64,000 nucleotides of DNA. It comes from Monocercomonoides exilis. Its lineage: Eukaryota > Preaxostyla > Oxymonadida > Polymastigidae. A model generated the notes under the pieces. That model was given only the letters and a program-made list of their open reading frames with translations, did not search any database and was not told the origin of the DNA. Both the position numbers and the translations under genes were made by a program. The stretch covers positions 622,501-686,500 of the forward strand of contig LSRY02000005.1 of assembly GCA_001643675.2 (NCBI GenBank), given 5' to 3'. Below, one piece after another: positions 23,180 to 33,681 of the stretch; within the stretch, counting starts at the first letter, position 1, and each line of letters begins with the position of its first letter.

Positions 23180-23217
23180 TCTCTCAAACAAGAGAAGGAA
23201 TTGATGAAACACTTTCT
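23180..23217. repeat. Right inverted terminal repeat of DIRS element
   Basis: This is an exact reverse complement of 18925-18962. Just outside it, at about 23222-23251, lies a short imperfect hairpin (AATTAAGGTGC ... GCACTTTAATT) that could belong to the element's end. Confidence 0.95.
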
Positions 23218-23753
23218 TGATAATTAAGGTGCTTATGCACTTTAATTACAAATACACTCACATTTTTTGCCAATTTTTCATTCATTTTTCATTGGGAATG
23301 TTCATTGGAGCATATCCACAAAATCACTTATTTCAATGAAAATTCGATATTTTGATATTTATTTCCAAATAATCGAATTCTCAAAGATCTGTTTAAATAA
23401 GGCTTGATAACGTGAATAGTCTATTTGAATAGTTTTTTCTGTAAAATAACGAGCGATTATAAAGCATTTCAAAAAATCAAAAAAAAAATTCGCCCCAGAT
23501 TAATTGGTGAATTTTTTTGAAATCACAACTTTTTTCTGTGTCGAATTTTAAAATTTCGACTGGAAATGGATCGAAAATCATCTATCCCGGATATTGAAAA
23601 CTTCAAATGTTCAAAAAGCAAAAATTTGAAGAGTTTTTTTGACAAATTTTTTTCTAAAAATTGTGTTATTGCTTTTCAATGTTCAGTTACTAACATGCTG
23701 ATCAAATTTTCTTTCCGAAAATAGGGGTTATTTTTTTTTTGTAAAGTCGCAAA

Positions 23754-23963
23754 TGTGGCTGATCCTTTTTGAAATCATTCATTCGTTCGAGTTTTGATCA
23801 AAATTTTTTTCTCTATGGGATTTTGAAAAATTGAACAAAACTATTAACACACGTTGTTTATGAAATTGTTATTGCAGAAACAAAAATTTATCAAAAATCC
23901 CATTGAGATTAAATATTTAATCAAAACTCGAACGAAAGCATTATTTCAAAAGGATTAGCCATG
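23754..23963. mobile_element. 210-bp MITE, copy A
   Basis: The two ends are inverted repeats of roughly 75 bp. The left arm reads TGGCTGATCCTTTTTGAAAT... through GTTCGAGTTTTGATCAAAA and CTATGGGATTTTGA. The right arm is its complement and ends GGATTAGCCAT. The same element recurs at 35442-35652. It has no coding capacity, so it must depend on a transposase elsewhere. Confidence 0.8.
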
Positions 23964-23973
23964 TATTTTTCAA

Positions 23974-24245
23974 ATTGGGTCAAAATATTTAACTTCAGGC
24001 ATTTTCATTGAAAATAATGCATTTTTCATTGACTTTATGATATCAAAATACACAATAAAATTGGGTTTATTTTTTGACATTGATGGAATGTTGGATAACT
24101 TTATGTTTTGATTTCAACAATGCCTGTTTGTAGATTTGCAAACCAAATTTATTTTGAAATCTGAGAAAGTTAAACAAAGAAATGAGTGAAGTTATTATTT
24201 TTGCTTTGTGCAAAAAAAACTTGAAAGTCTGTATATTCACCCAAT
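23974..24245 (+). repeat. Diverged direct repeat, copy 1
   Basis: It matches 26049-26322 in the same orientation. Shared blocks include ACTTCAGGCATTTTCATTGA, TTTTTTGACATT, TTTTGATTTCAAC, AATTTATTTTGAAATCTGAG and the end block CTTGAAAGTC. Similarity is patchy and I see no terminal inverted repeats. It is probably an old dispersed repeat. Confidence 0.7.
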
Positions 24246-24878
24246 TAATCAAAAATTTCATATTTTTATTAAATTTTTGTTAACATACACCAGACTTCAC
24301 TTAAATCGAAATTATTTCTTGATATAACTATTTCACACATTCAAAAGAAGATTCGTTAGTGGAAACAGATATTTAAGCAAAATATGAAATTTTTATTTAT
24401 TCGAAAATTAAACGTTTGCAACTTTTCAAAAAGAATAGCCCATATTCACACAAAAATAATATGTTTTCAAATATTATCACCGATGTTTGAAAGAGATAAA
24501 TTTTTCTATTCAGTCAAAATTCGAAACAAAGATGAAAAAATGAACATCAATTAATATTTTTCGCTTATCACCTTAAATTGTCGAATTTTTCAGAACAAAA
24601 TCATCTACATGAAAATCAAATAATTTTCAACAGAAAATGTGGAAATTTTTATGTTTAAAAACGAAAAAAATTAGCAGAGGATCAGTTATTCTTTTTTCAA
24701 TGAATAATGAAAAAAAGAAAAAAATTTTTTGACTTTCTGATACTCAGTTAGTAACTTTTTTATCTCATAAAAAAATTTTTTGTTTTTTTTAAATACTCAA
24801 TTTGATTTTTTAGAATTATTGGATTTTTAATTTCTAATAATGAGACCAAATTTAAATAATGAATGGTGCATAAAATAC

Positions 24879-25242
24879 AGTTTGTGCAAAAAATACCTGA
24901 CAAGATCGATTTCTCAATAACCACTCAAAGAGAAAATCTGTTAATATTCCTCTAAAATATATCTTAACAATACAAACTCATTTGATAACCGAACTTTCAT
25001 TGACATGTCGATTGAATGCTATCAAAAATAATTTTTGTAAATACGGAGAAACTCAAAATCCTATTTCTCCGAGATTTATAAAATAAATTTTTTTTTTGAA
25101 AAATTCAGTCTGCACGAAAATGAATGCCCGACATGCCAAAAAAGTTCGTATTGTTAAGATATATTTGGAGGAATAATAACAGATTTTCTCTTTGAGTGGT
25201 TATTGAGAAATCGATCTTGTCCTGTATTTTTAGCACAAACTG
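24879..25242. mobile_element. 364-bp palindromic (foldback/MITE-like) element
   Basis: Arms of about 100 bp at 24879-24978 and 25143-25242 are near-perfect reverse complements; shared blocks include AAGATCGATTTCTCAATAAC, CACTCAAAGAGAAAATCTGT and ATATATCTTAACAATAC. Between them a weaker complementarity continues to a central hairpin, CGGAGAAA (25044-25051) with TTTCTCCG (25064-25071). The whole unit can therefore fold on itself. There is no coding sequence. It differs from the 210-bp MITE family. Confidence 0.8.
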
Positions 25243-26048
25243 CAATTTGTCTGAAAAAACTTTTTTTTTTCATTATGAAAAAAAAAATCTTCATCTTTAT
25301 TTTTTTTATAACATGGAAACGCATTTTCAATTATTAATGAGATGTAACATTCAGATTATTCAAATTTTGAATTTTGAGAAAATTTGAAAAAGTTCTGAGC
25401 AGAAAAATAAACAAATGATGAGTTCAAAAAAAGATTTAAAATCAGAATTATCCCTCAATTTATGAATAATAACATTGTTAACATTTCGTTTTATTCTGAA
25501 TCATTTATTGTTTTTCAATTAATTGATGCTCTTTTTATATATTTTTCCGCACAAATAAAGTTCATCCGTTGTGCGTTGAATTTCAATAAAAATGCTTGCA
25601 GAGATAAATACATATTCATTTACGCCAAATTTTCTTCTGTCTTTCACCAATTTGATGGCGAATGAACTTAAAAGTTGAAAGTCGAACGTGAAAAAAGTTT
25701 TTGAATTTATTTTTTGAAAAGGCTTTTGAAAGATTGTTTTATGGAGATGAGCAGATTGTGTTCACATGAGCGTAAGCAATGTTTTGTTTTCACAGAAGAG
25801 ATGAAGAAACAGGAAGAATATGATTCTGTAAACAATTAACAAATTCCTTTATGTTTTCATTCATATTAGACTATCATTCAACAAATTTGAATAATTGTGA
25901 CAAATCACTGTTGTGTTCATTTTTCAAGAATGACGATTTTACAAGCCATTAACTTTCATTATGTTGTTTCAACGCAGTAGTTTTATTGATTATTCTGTTT
26001 GCTTTTATACCATTTTCTTGAATCATTTTGGTCATTTTATTACTTTAT

Positions 26049-26322
26049 ATGGGACAGAATATTTGACTTCAGGCATTTTCATTGAAAAAATATGCACTTT
26101 TCAATGACTTTTTGAGATCAAAAAACAAAATAAAAATGGGTCCATTTTTTGACATTCGTGAAATGTTGGAAAACAAGTTGTTTTGATTTCAACGATGCAT
26201 ATTTTCAAATATGAAAATCAAATTTATTTTGAAATCTGAGAAAGTTTAGTAATGTCATAAGAAATACAATTTTTTCATGCTTTGTGCATCAAAAGCTTGA
26301 AAGTCCATATTTTCCCCCATAT
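26049..26322 (+). repeat. Diverged direct repeat, copy 2
   Basis: This is the second copy of the repeat at 23974-24245, about 2.1 kb away in the same orientation. It has several small indels relative to copy 1. Confidence 0.7.
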
Positions 26323-27416
26323 AAAACCTTCCATAGATAAACATTTTGTAATTTGTTTTTTTATTCATGAAAATAAAAACGAAATGTTATTAAAACTTAT
26401 TTCTCATGAGAATTAACGGAAAGCTTCTTTAAAGAAATAATTACTTCAAACAACTCCTTATAGTGCAAACAGGAAAATTTTGTTGAATAATAATAAAAGA
26501 ATGAAATAAAAATATGTTCAGAAAACTTATACTTTCAAAATTATATTCCTTTCTTCAATTTTGAATCAGTTTTGTTAATTTACAATTTTTCATTTATTTT
26601 TCCGTATATACCAAAAATAATTCAAATTCAAAATGATAATTAATTTGATGTGTGGAAAAAACAACTTTTGTTTTGCGGTAAAAATTCAAAAAAAATTTTA
26701 TTTCATCAGTGCACTTTGTTTATCAATATTTGAAAAATAATGTATGTTCATGTGAACTTTTTCATTAATTTTGAAAGAAAATATTTTAATTTGAAGTTTA
26801 TTAGAATAGAAATCGAATTCATTTTCAATAGAAAAAATTGTAGTTTTTCATATTTTCACCAAAGAAACTTTATATTATAGTGAAAAATATTATCGTCCTT
26901 TGTCTTACGATAAATGTGAAAGAAAATTTTCAATTTTTATTCGATTAGATACAAAGCGAAATTTATTTTTTATTTTTTTATCTTTAGAGTGATGATTTTC
27001 GAAAATGAATTTTTTTTTTTTTTTTCGTATAAGAATTATTTTTGGTGTATTTTTTGACTTCATATTAAAAAATAGCAGAAAAAGTTTGGAACAAATCATG
27101 GATTATTTCAAAAAATAAAATTTCTCCCACCCCCCTCCTCCATATTTTCACAATTACGAAAAGAATCAGAAATGTTATAAACATCCAAAATTAAATTTTA
27201 GAAGTATAGAAATATTAACAATTGTTTTTATCTTCCACAGAAGCAACAACCTGAAAGAGATTCTATCTTTTGATCTTTTTTCTATTTATTATCCCAATGA
27301 TATTGAAGAATTTATAAAATATGCAAAAGTTCATTGTCCTAAACAATAAATTTCTTTAAATAATAATTAGGGATTCTTTAACAACATCACTATGCTATTT
27401 TTAAAGAAATTTGTAA

Positions 27417-28865
27417 TTATTTATTTAATTTTCTTCTTCTTCCTTTTATTGTTCCTGCTTTAGTTGTTGTGCGTTTTCTAGTTCCTTTCTTTTTTGCCCC
27501 TTTCCCCTTGATTATTGCCCACCATGCTCGTGAAAATCGCGGAGGCATTGTCTTGTGAGTTGAACCTGAATAAGTACTTTTGCTGTCAGAATGTGGATAA
27601 TTATCAGACAGAAAAGACGCACTTCTACGATAAGATGAAGAAGGTCGCTCAGAACTATTTATTGACGATTCATCTTCATCTTCATCTGAATCCATTTCTT
27701 CGTATTCAATGTCTTCCATGTTCGTTCTTTGAGAAACAGGATAATCAACAACATCACTTGGCACTACGTTCAATTTTCTGTGTTTGATTTGAGTTTTGAT
27801 TTCATTTTCAACAAACTGTGCATTCTCTTGGCTTTGTTCGGTTGTAATGCTTGAATCAGCTGAACCGTTTCCAGCAGAATTCAAGGAATCTTCATCTGAA
27901 CCAAAAAGCGAAGCCATCGATCTGCGTTTACTTCTCATCTGGAGAAAACTTGCAAACGAGTGTGAAGTCATTTTCGTTTCATCAGTTGCTGAATGAATGA
28001 TCATCGTAGGCTGCTTTGGTTTTGTTGGAGAAGGCGTTAAAACAAGCGATATGTGTGAAAATCCATCACCTTCTGAAACAACATGAGACTGAACAGCTGA
28101 AGGAGGATCAAAATGAGATAAGCTTGAGGAGTCAGATTGTGCAAATCGTGCCATCCTCCTCAGATACGGCATCGGCATGTTGGATGGATGATGCTCTTTA
28201 CAATCCAAAGGCACAGAAGCAGATAACATCGCAGATTGGGATTTTGAAGAAGATATTTGATTGCATGATGAAGTGGATGGAGTGGTAGAAGTGAATGATG
28301 ATGTGTTTGCTGAATGAGACTGAAGTGGTGGCAGTGGTGATGCGCGAAATGGAATTGGAGAAATCAATTTTTCATTATGAAAAATTTGTTCACGAGAAGA
28401 ATGCTGTGAGTGGAACGGAGAAACAGAGAGTTTGGAATCAGATTTCAGCAGAGAAGGTGAAGTAGAAACAGAAGAAACAGACTGAAAAGGAGAATGTTTC
28501 CCATTCGAATTATCTGGCTGAAGAATTGACGGAATTCGAGTCTTTACATCAAGCTTTATATCTGATTCATCGTCTTCTTCGTAATCATCAAAAATGATTC
28601 GCATTCGTTTATGTTTCTTTTCAATAAAATTCTTTTCCAAATTTGTATCAGAAAAAGCTCCATCTTGAAAAGTTGTTTCTGAAGACTGAGATTTATGATG
28701 TGAAGGAAGAAATGGAGGAGATGTTAAGGAAGAAGGAGCAGGTGATGTTTGTAACTTTGGCGAAAACACACTTGAAGGATCGGCGGAAGTTTGCTCAGAA
28801 GCGCTTTGAAAAAATGCAGAAATTAGTCTTCGTTTTTTAGATAATGCAAATCCTGTTGTGGACAT
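27417..28865 (-). CDS. Ser-rich protein with basic C terminus, unknown function
   Basis: The gene is a single exon of 482 codons ending in TAA at 27417-27419. I place the start at ATG 28865 (MSTTGFALSKKRRLIS); the frame stays open 15 codons further but only to a GTG. The N terminus has a KKRR patch next to LISAFF, close to a PIP box but with Arg where Gln is expected. The middle is Ser/Pro-rich and probably disordered, with acidic stretches (DDYEEDDESD, MDSDEDEDESS). The last 40 residues are strongly basic (KGKGAKKKGTRKRTTTK, GRRRK), suggesting a nuclear or nucleic-acid-binding protein. No family is recognised. Its only neighbours are long AT-rich spacers, so context does not help. Confidence 0.7.
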   Translation of the reverse strand: MSTTGFALSKKRRLISAFFQSASEQTSADPSSVFSPKLQTSPAPSSLTSPPFLPSHHKSQSSETTFQDGAFSDTNLEKNFIEKKHKRMRIIFDDYEEDDESDIKLDVKTRIPSILQPDNSNGKHSPFQSVSSVSTSPSLLKSDSKLSVSPFHSQHSSREQIFHNEKLISPIPFRASPLPPLQSHSANTSSFTSTTPSTSSCNQISSSKSQSAMLSASVPLDCKEHHPSNMPMPYLRRMARFAQSDSSSLSHFDPPSAVQSHVVSEGDGFSHISLVLTPSPTKPKQPTMIIHSATDETKMTSHSFASFLQMRSKRRSMASLFGSDEDSLNSAGNGSADSSITTEQSQENAQFVENEIKTQIKHRKLNVVPSDVVDYPVSQRTNMEDIEYEEMDSDEDEDESSINSSERPSSSYRRSASFLSDNYPHSDSKSTYSGSTHKTMPPRFSRAWWAIIKGKGAKKKGTRKRTTTKAGTIKGRRRKLNK

Positions 28866-29804
28866 CCGCCAAATAAATGAAAGATAAAAAACAATTGATC
28901 TGTTCCACACTAAATTAAGAAAAAATCAAAAAGCTCAATTTTTATTTGAAAATCATAAAAAATGCAATTTTTAAAGATAAGTAAATTATTAACCTTTCAC
29001 ATATTCTCTGAAAGAATAATTCTGATTACGAAAAGGAAAAATTTCAATAAAATTTTAGAAAAATATAACGATCAGAAAAAGCTCGTTAATCACAAGTTTA
29101 ATATTATGAACTTCTTGCTCATTTTGTTCTTAAAAATTCCCGTATTTTTCTGTGACCTGTTGATGTTTGAATCTATCAAACGAAAAAATTTTTGAATTCG
29201 AAACAGAGAACGAACAGTTAGAAATTAATTACTGACTTTCAATTTTATCAAGAATCAAGAACAGCATTTTTTTAAATTTCTTTGAATGATTTAACATGAG
29301 AAAAATCTCAACGACAATGTGTTGTTGATACTTCTTGGTGTTTTTTTTGTTTCCTTCAATAAAATTATTGAACGCATTTGTTTTTATTTTTTCAACAAAA
29401 AAACTTATATTTATTCAATAATTATCAATGTCCCAAGTTTTGTGAGAATTAATTCAATCACATTTCAACTTCTTTTAATTACTTATTCATTTCTTTTTCA
29501 ATAATCTACAAGATTATTTCATTTATCCTAACTTGTGACTGAAAAGATTCATTGTTTCAAAAATTTGAATTTAAAGAATGATATTCACATTTGAATATAT
29601 TTCAGGATGTTGAAAAATAAAAATTCAAAGGATTAAGATTTTGTCATTCTGGAAAATTATAAAAAAATATTCATATCAAAATTGTCATGTAGTTTTATTT
29701 AAAAAAAATATTTGAATAAATAAACAAAAAATCAAAACATGATCATAGTTGTTGACTTGTATATAAAGTTTGGGCATTTTGATCGATTTAAAAAGTAACG
29801 AATA
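28866..29804. other. AT-rich intergenic region
   Basis: This gap lies between the start of the Ser-rich gene and the start of the MORN gene, which are divergently transcribed, so it must hold both promoters. I see no open frame with coding character, no repeat and no clear motif. Confidence 0.5.
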
Positions 29805-31644
29805 ATGATTTATAACGGACCAATTGAAGGAGGGCAAATGCATGGGAGAGGGCGCATTACCTATGCAAATACCGAAGTCTATGAAGGAGATATACACTAC
29901 GGAAAACGACAAGGAATGGGAAAGTACATTTATGTTGATGGGAGTGCATACGAAGGCGAATGGGTAGATGATAAGCCCCATGGTCATGGAATATGTACTT
30001 ACGCTAATGGTTTGGTTTTTACAATAATTAAAATTCATTTATGACAATATTACGTTTTTTATTTTCATCGAAAATTTCAAATTTTTACCTATTTTTTTCT
30101 TTGGAAACATCGACTCATCGACTATGCCAATAATCATTTATGATGGTACAGGAAATGTTTATGATGGGGAATGGGTTGAAGGGCACATTCATGGATATGG
30201 TGTTCTCACATATGAAAGTGGAGATGTTTATGAGGGAACATGGAAAGTTTGGAGATCCTTGTTAATATTGAATTAATTGTAATTTCATTTATCGACCTGC
30301 TATATTTATTGCATTTTAAAGGACGGGAAAATGGATGGAAAAGGTTTGTTTATGAGTATATAAAAATAAAAAATTATTTAAGTATTGTTGAAATGGAAAT
30401 TATTGTTCTTTAGGGAAATACAGCTACGCTGACGGAGACGTTTATGAGGGTGATTGGAAGGATGACAAAAGGTTTGTTTAAGGTTACATCAAATTGTTTT
30501 AGATTTTCAAATTTTCAACAATTCAAATAATTTGCACTTTTCAACTTAGGCATGGAAAGGGTATTGTTACATATGCTTCCCATGATGACAAAATGCCCGA
30601 AAGATACGAAGGAGATTTTAGGGAAGGTATTTTAAAAATATTTTTTTTAATTAACGATTTTTAAATCAAATTTCAAAAAATTAATCACTAAGGTCAAATG
30701 CACGGTCATGGAAAATACTTCTACAGTGATGGTGGCATATACGATGGTGAGTGGGTTGACAGAAAGATGCACGGGAAGGGAACGTTCATTTTCCCCAACA
30801 AATCAGTTTATGTTGGAGATTGGAAAGATGATGTGAAAGATGGTTATGGAGAGCTTACATATCCAAATGGGGAGAAATTTGCCGGATATTGGAGGGATAA
30901 TAAAGCATGTTTGTATTTGCTTTTTGTTTATTTAGATGGACTCACTTTTTTAATGCGATTATATTCTGAAATTATTGTGTTTGTAATATTTGCATTTAAA
31001 CTGTTCAATTAGGTGGAAAGGGAACACTAACTTATGCCAATGGTGATCGCTATACAGGAGATTGGCTGAATGCAAAGAAGCACGGAAAGGGAGAATTGCA
31101 CACTTCGAGCGGAGATGTGTACAACGGTGACTGGGTTGATGATCATGCTGAGGGGCAAGGTGTTCTGGTGCTTGCAAACGGAAACAGATACGAAGGGGAA
31201 TGGAAAAAAGATTTGGTATGAAATAGAAAAGTGAAAGAGATTATTTTGTGAAAAAAAAGAAGTATTTATTTTGATGGATGTAATTTTTTTAAAGATTTAT
31301 TTCTGTTAATTAATATTTATATTGCTCATATTTCTTAATGTGTTTTTTCTTATTTTCCAATTAATTAATTAATTTCTCTTTATTTTAATTCCAATCTTTG
31401 GTTTCTCTGTAATTTTTCTTCTTTCTTTCTTTCTATCAATCAACAGAGGCATGGACATGGCAAATACTTCACTCCCGATGTGACGTATGACGGAGAATGG
31501 GTTCATGGGCGTAAAGAAGGACATGGTACACTCATTTTCATGAATGGCGATGAGTATGAAGGCGAATGGAAGGATGGACTTATTTGCGGATCCGGTATTT
31601 ATCGCTTTGCGCAAGATTCCATTTGGAACGATCCCGATTTGTAG
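29805..31644 (+). CDS. MORN-repeat protein, 15 repeats
   Basis: Exons: 29805-30009, 30152-30246, 30322-30343, 30414-30471, 30550-30626, 30693-30908, 31013-31215, 31447-31644, in phase to a TAG, 357 residues. Almost the whole protein is 15 tandem MORN repeats of about 23 residues with the pattern Y-x-G-x-W...HGxG....Y..G ([20 protein letters not shown] is typical). There is no other domain, signal peptide or membrane segment. MORN proteins form elongated beta-structures that bind membranes or scaffold cytoskeletal and ciliary parts; the specific role here is unknown. Exon 3 is a 22-nt micro-exon supported by the repeat pattern (DGKMDGKG). Five of seven donors are GTTTG. The start ATG begins directly in repeat 1, so an unseen upstream exon is possible but not needed. 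Confidence 0.9.
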
Positions 31645-33207
31645 ACAATTAGTAATGTTACATAGAAAGAAGTTGGGCATCAAGAACAATAATTTTATTG
31701 CTTTCTAAAATGGATGAAATTAATTGGATAGAAGAACGATTTTAATACATAGAGATAAGCAAAATGTGATGTGGAATAAATGTTATCAAAAAGAAGGAGT
31801 AAATGGTAATATCAGTTCGATACGAGCTTGCATTCTCTGTTAACTCTTCCAAGTAATTTCGTATTTTTAAACTTTCACTTTATAATATCCCATATAGTTT
31901 TTCTTTTAACATTTTTTTCATTTTTTATCTTCAAGTTTCAAATCCATTTTGCCTGACTTTTAACATATCAAATCACCTTTCTTAAATTCTCAGTCTAATG
32001 ATAACAAGATTATTATTTTTTAATTTACGTCAAAAAATTTTATTTACAACAAAAAAACATAAAAATTAGAGGTTGTTTTTGGCGATATTTTTATTGGTTC
32101 ATAAAGATTGTTTTCTATATTTTTCGATGAAAATGAAAAAAAAAAAAAAGATTGGATATAGGGCTATAATTTTATCTTGACCTTTTTTCTTTATCAAGAC
32201 CTTTTTCTTTTTGGTCATGCTTTTTGCTTTACACAAGCCTGCGATAAATAAAAAATAACCAGAAATGTTTGAAATGTTTTAACTTCCTTATTCCGTATTT
32301 TTTTTTTTCTTTATTTCATTTTTGACAAAAAGATCGAGGATTATAATAATTTAATGTTTTGATCATTGACTTGCTGCTTTTCCATCGAATATTTTTTATC
32401 GGAAGTTTTAAGCTTTCATATCATAATATATCGTTTCTATTTTATAAGTTAAACTTGTTTAAAACTTTCTCAACTTGTTTTTTTCACATTTTTTCTTATT
32501 TCACACATTTTTTCAAAAAACACGATTTCAGAGACATGCATCCATTTGTTTTAAAATTTAATGAAATGAAATAAAAACAAATTTGAAATGAAATGATATC
32601 TCAAAGAAAAAACAACAAAATATTTGCATATGACGAACAATTTTCAGATCAAAATTTTCATATGTTCAACCATTTCGCTTCATATTCTTGTTCAATTCTT
32701 TTTCATTTCAAAATTAAACAAAAATATGCAATAAATAATACTTTGTTTTTATTTTTTTATGTGCTTAAAAATTCACACAAATGCATATTTGTTCCGAAAA
32801 ACGTGTTTTGAGCAAAAACAGTGAAATGAGAAAAAAAGGTTAAAAATAAAATTGAAAAAGTTAAAAAACAAGTTAAAATAATAATATAGGAATGAAGAAT
32901 TGTGATGCTATGGCTAAAACGTTCAGTATTAAATATTCGTTTCACAGCCAGCAAGTCTTTGATCTGGGTCCTAAAATTATAAAAAATTTGAATAATTATT
33001 TGAACATAAATGTTTTGAACATTTTTTCAACAGAATTCTGAAAAAAAAAATGTCAAGAAGTCAATAAAATTTGTTTTTGTTTTAACCCTTTTCACAAATC
33101 AAAAAAGCAAAAATATGTTTCAAAAAAACAGGGCTGAGATAAAATATTGAGGCCAAGATAAAATATGCACCCTATTATAACACTTAGCTTTTGTGATTGA
33201 ATATATA
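31645..33207. other. AT-rich intergenic region
   Basis: About 1.6 kb between the MORN gene and the pogo-like transposon. It has many T and A runs and no domain-bearing frame on either strand. I see nothing else that I can support. Confidence 0.5.
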
Positions 33208-33397
33208 TATAGACAGGGACAAAACTCGGGACATTTAATGCAGTTTTTTGTGATCTTCAAAACTCTTTGATTGGTAATAATATTCACATTTAAAATTGAA
33301 TTAATTTAATCAAGAAAGAAAGGAACAAACAAGAGCAATGTGTTTTTTATTCCTTAATGATATGATAGAAAAGAAGTTTGATATCAAAAGAGGAACG

Positions 33398-33450
<53 letters not shown>

Positions 33451-33465
33451 AAAAAAAAAAAAAAA
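33398..33465. repeat. 68-nt A tract with one T
   Basis: Fifty-one A, one T at 33449, then sixteen A. It lies inside the transposon, beyond the 3' end of the transposase remnant (as a T tract on the coding strand). The exact length is likely to be unreliable in any assembly. Confidence 0.9.
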
Positions 33466-33681
33466 CGGTTCAACATAGAAAGAGATAGAAGTTCACATTA
33501 AAAAGAAATAATTTGCACATCATCAAAAGAATTATGAACCAAAAACAAAAGCTGAACCCCATTTGCTTTCTGAAGTTTTCTTTCTTTTTCTTTTCTCGCT
33601 TGGAAACAGTATCTCTTCTTCCAAAGCGTTTGATAGCATTTCTGGATTTTTTATTGTGTCAGACATTTTTAAAGAAACCTC

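Larger units (their letters stand above)
18925..23217 (-). mobile_element. DIRS-like tyrosine-recombinase retrotransposon, decayed
   Basis: This 4.3-kb element is bounded by 38-bp identical inverted repeats at 18925-18962 and 23180-23217. On the minus strand it encodes, in order, a gag-like protein, reverse transcriptase, RNase H and a tyrosine recombinase. It has no aspartic protease, DDE integrase or long terminal repeats, which is the definition of the DIRS group. The recombinase frame ends 6 bp from the left terminal repeat. I see no target-site duplication, as expected for tyrosine-recombinase integration. I could not find the internal complementary region that DIRS elements use to close the circle. 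Frameshifts in gag and three nonsense codons in pol show that this copy is not autonomous. Confidence 0.9.
23218..27416. other. Gene-free AT-rich region with small repeats
   Basis: In 4.2 kb I see no convincing gene on either strand; the open frames are short, AT-driven and lack domains. The region contains a MITE copy (23754-23963), a palindromic element (24879-25242) and a diverged direct repeat (23974-24245 and 26049-26322), listed separately. The rest is A/T runs. Confidence 0.6.

Noticed and set aside
24067-25665. Short open frames in the 23-27 kb region as genes
   Set aside because: They are Phe/Ile/Lys/Asn-rich as expected of AT-rich noise, have no domains, and several cross the palindromic repeat.
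27417-28910. Start of the Ser-rich gene at 28910
   Set aside because: That codon is GTG; the first ATG in frame is at 28865.
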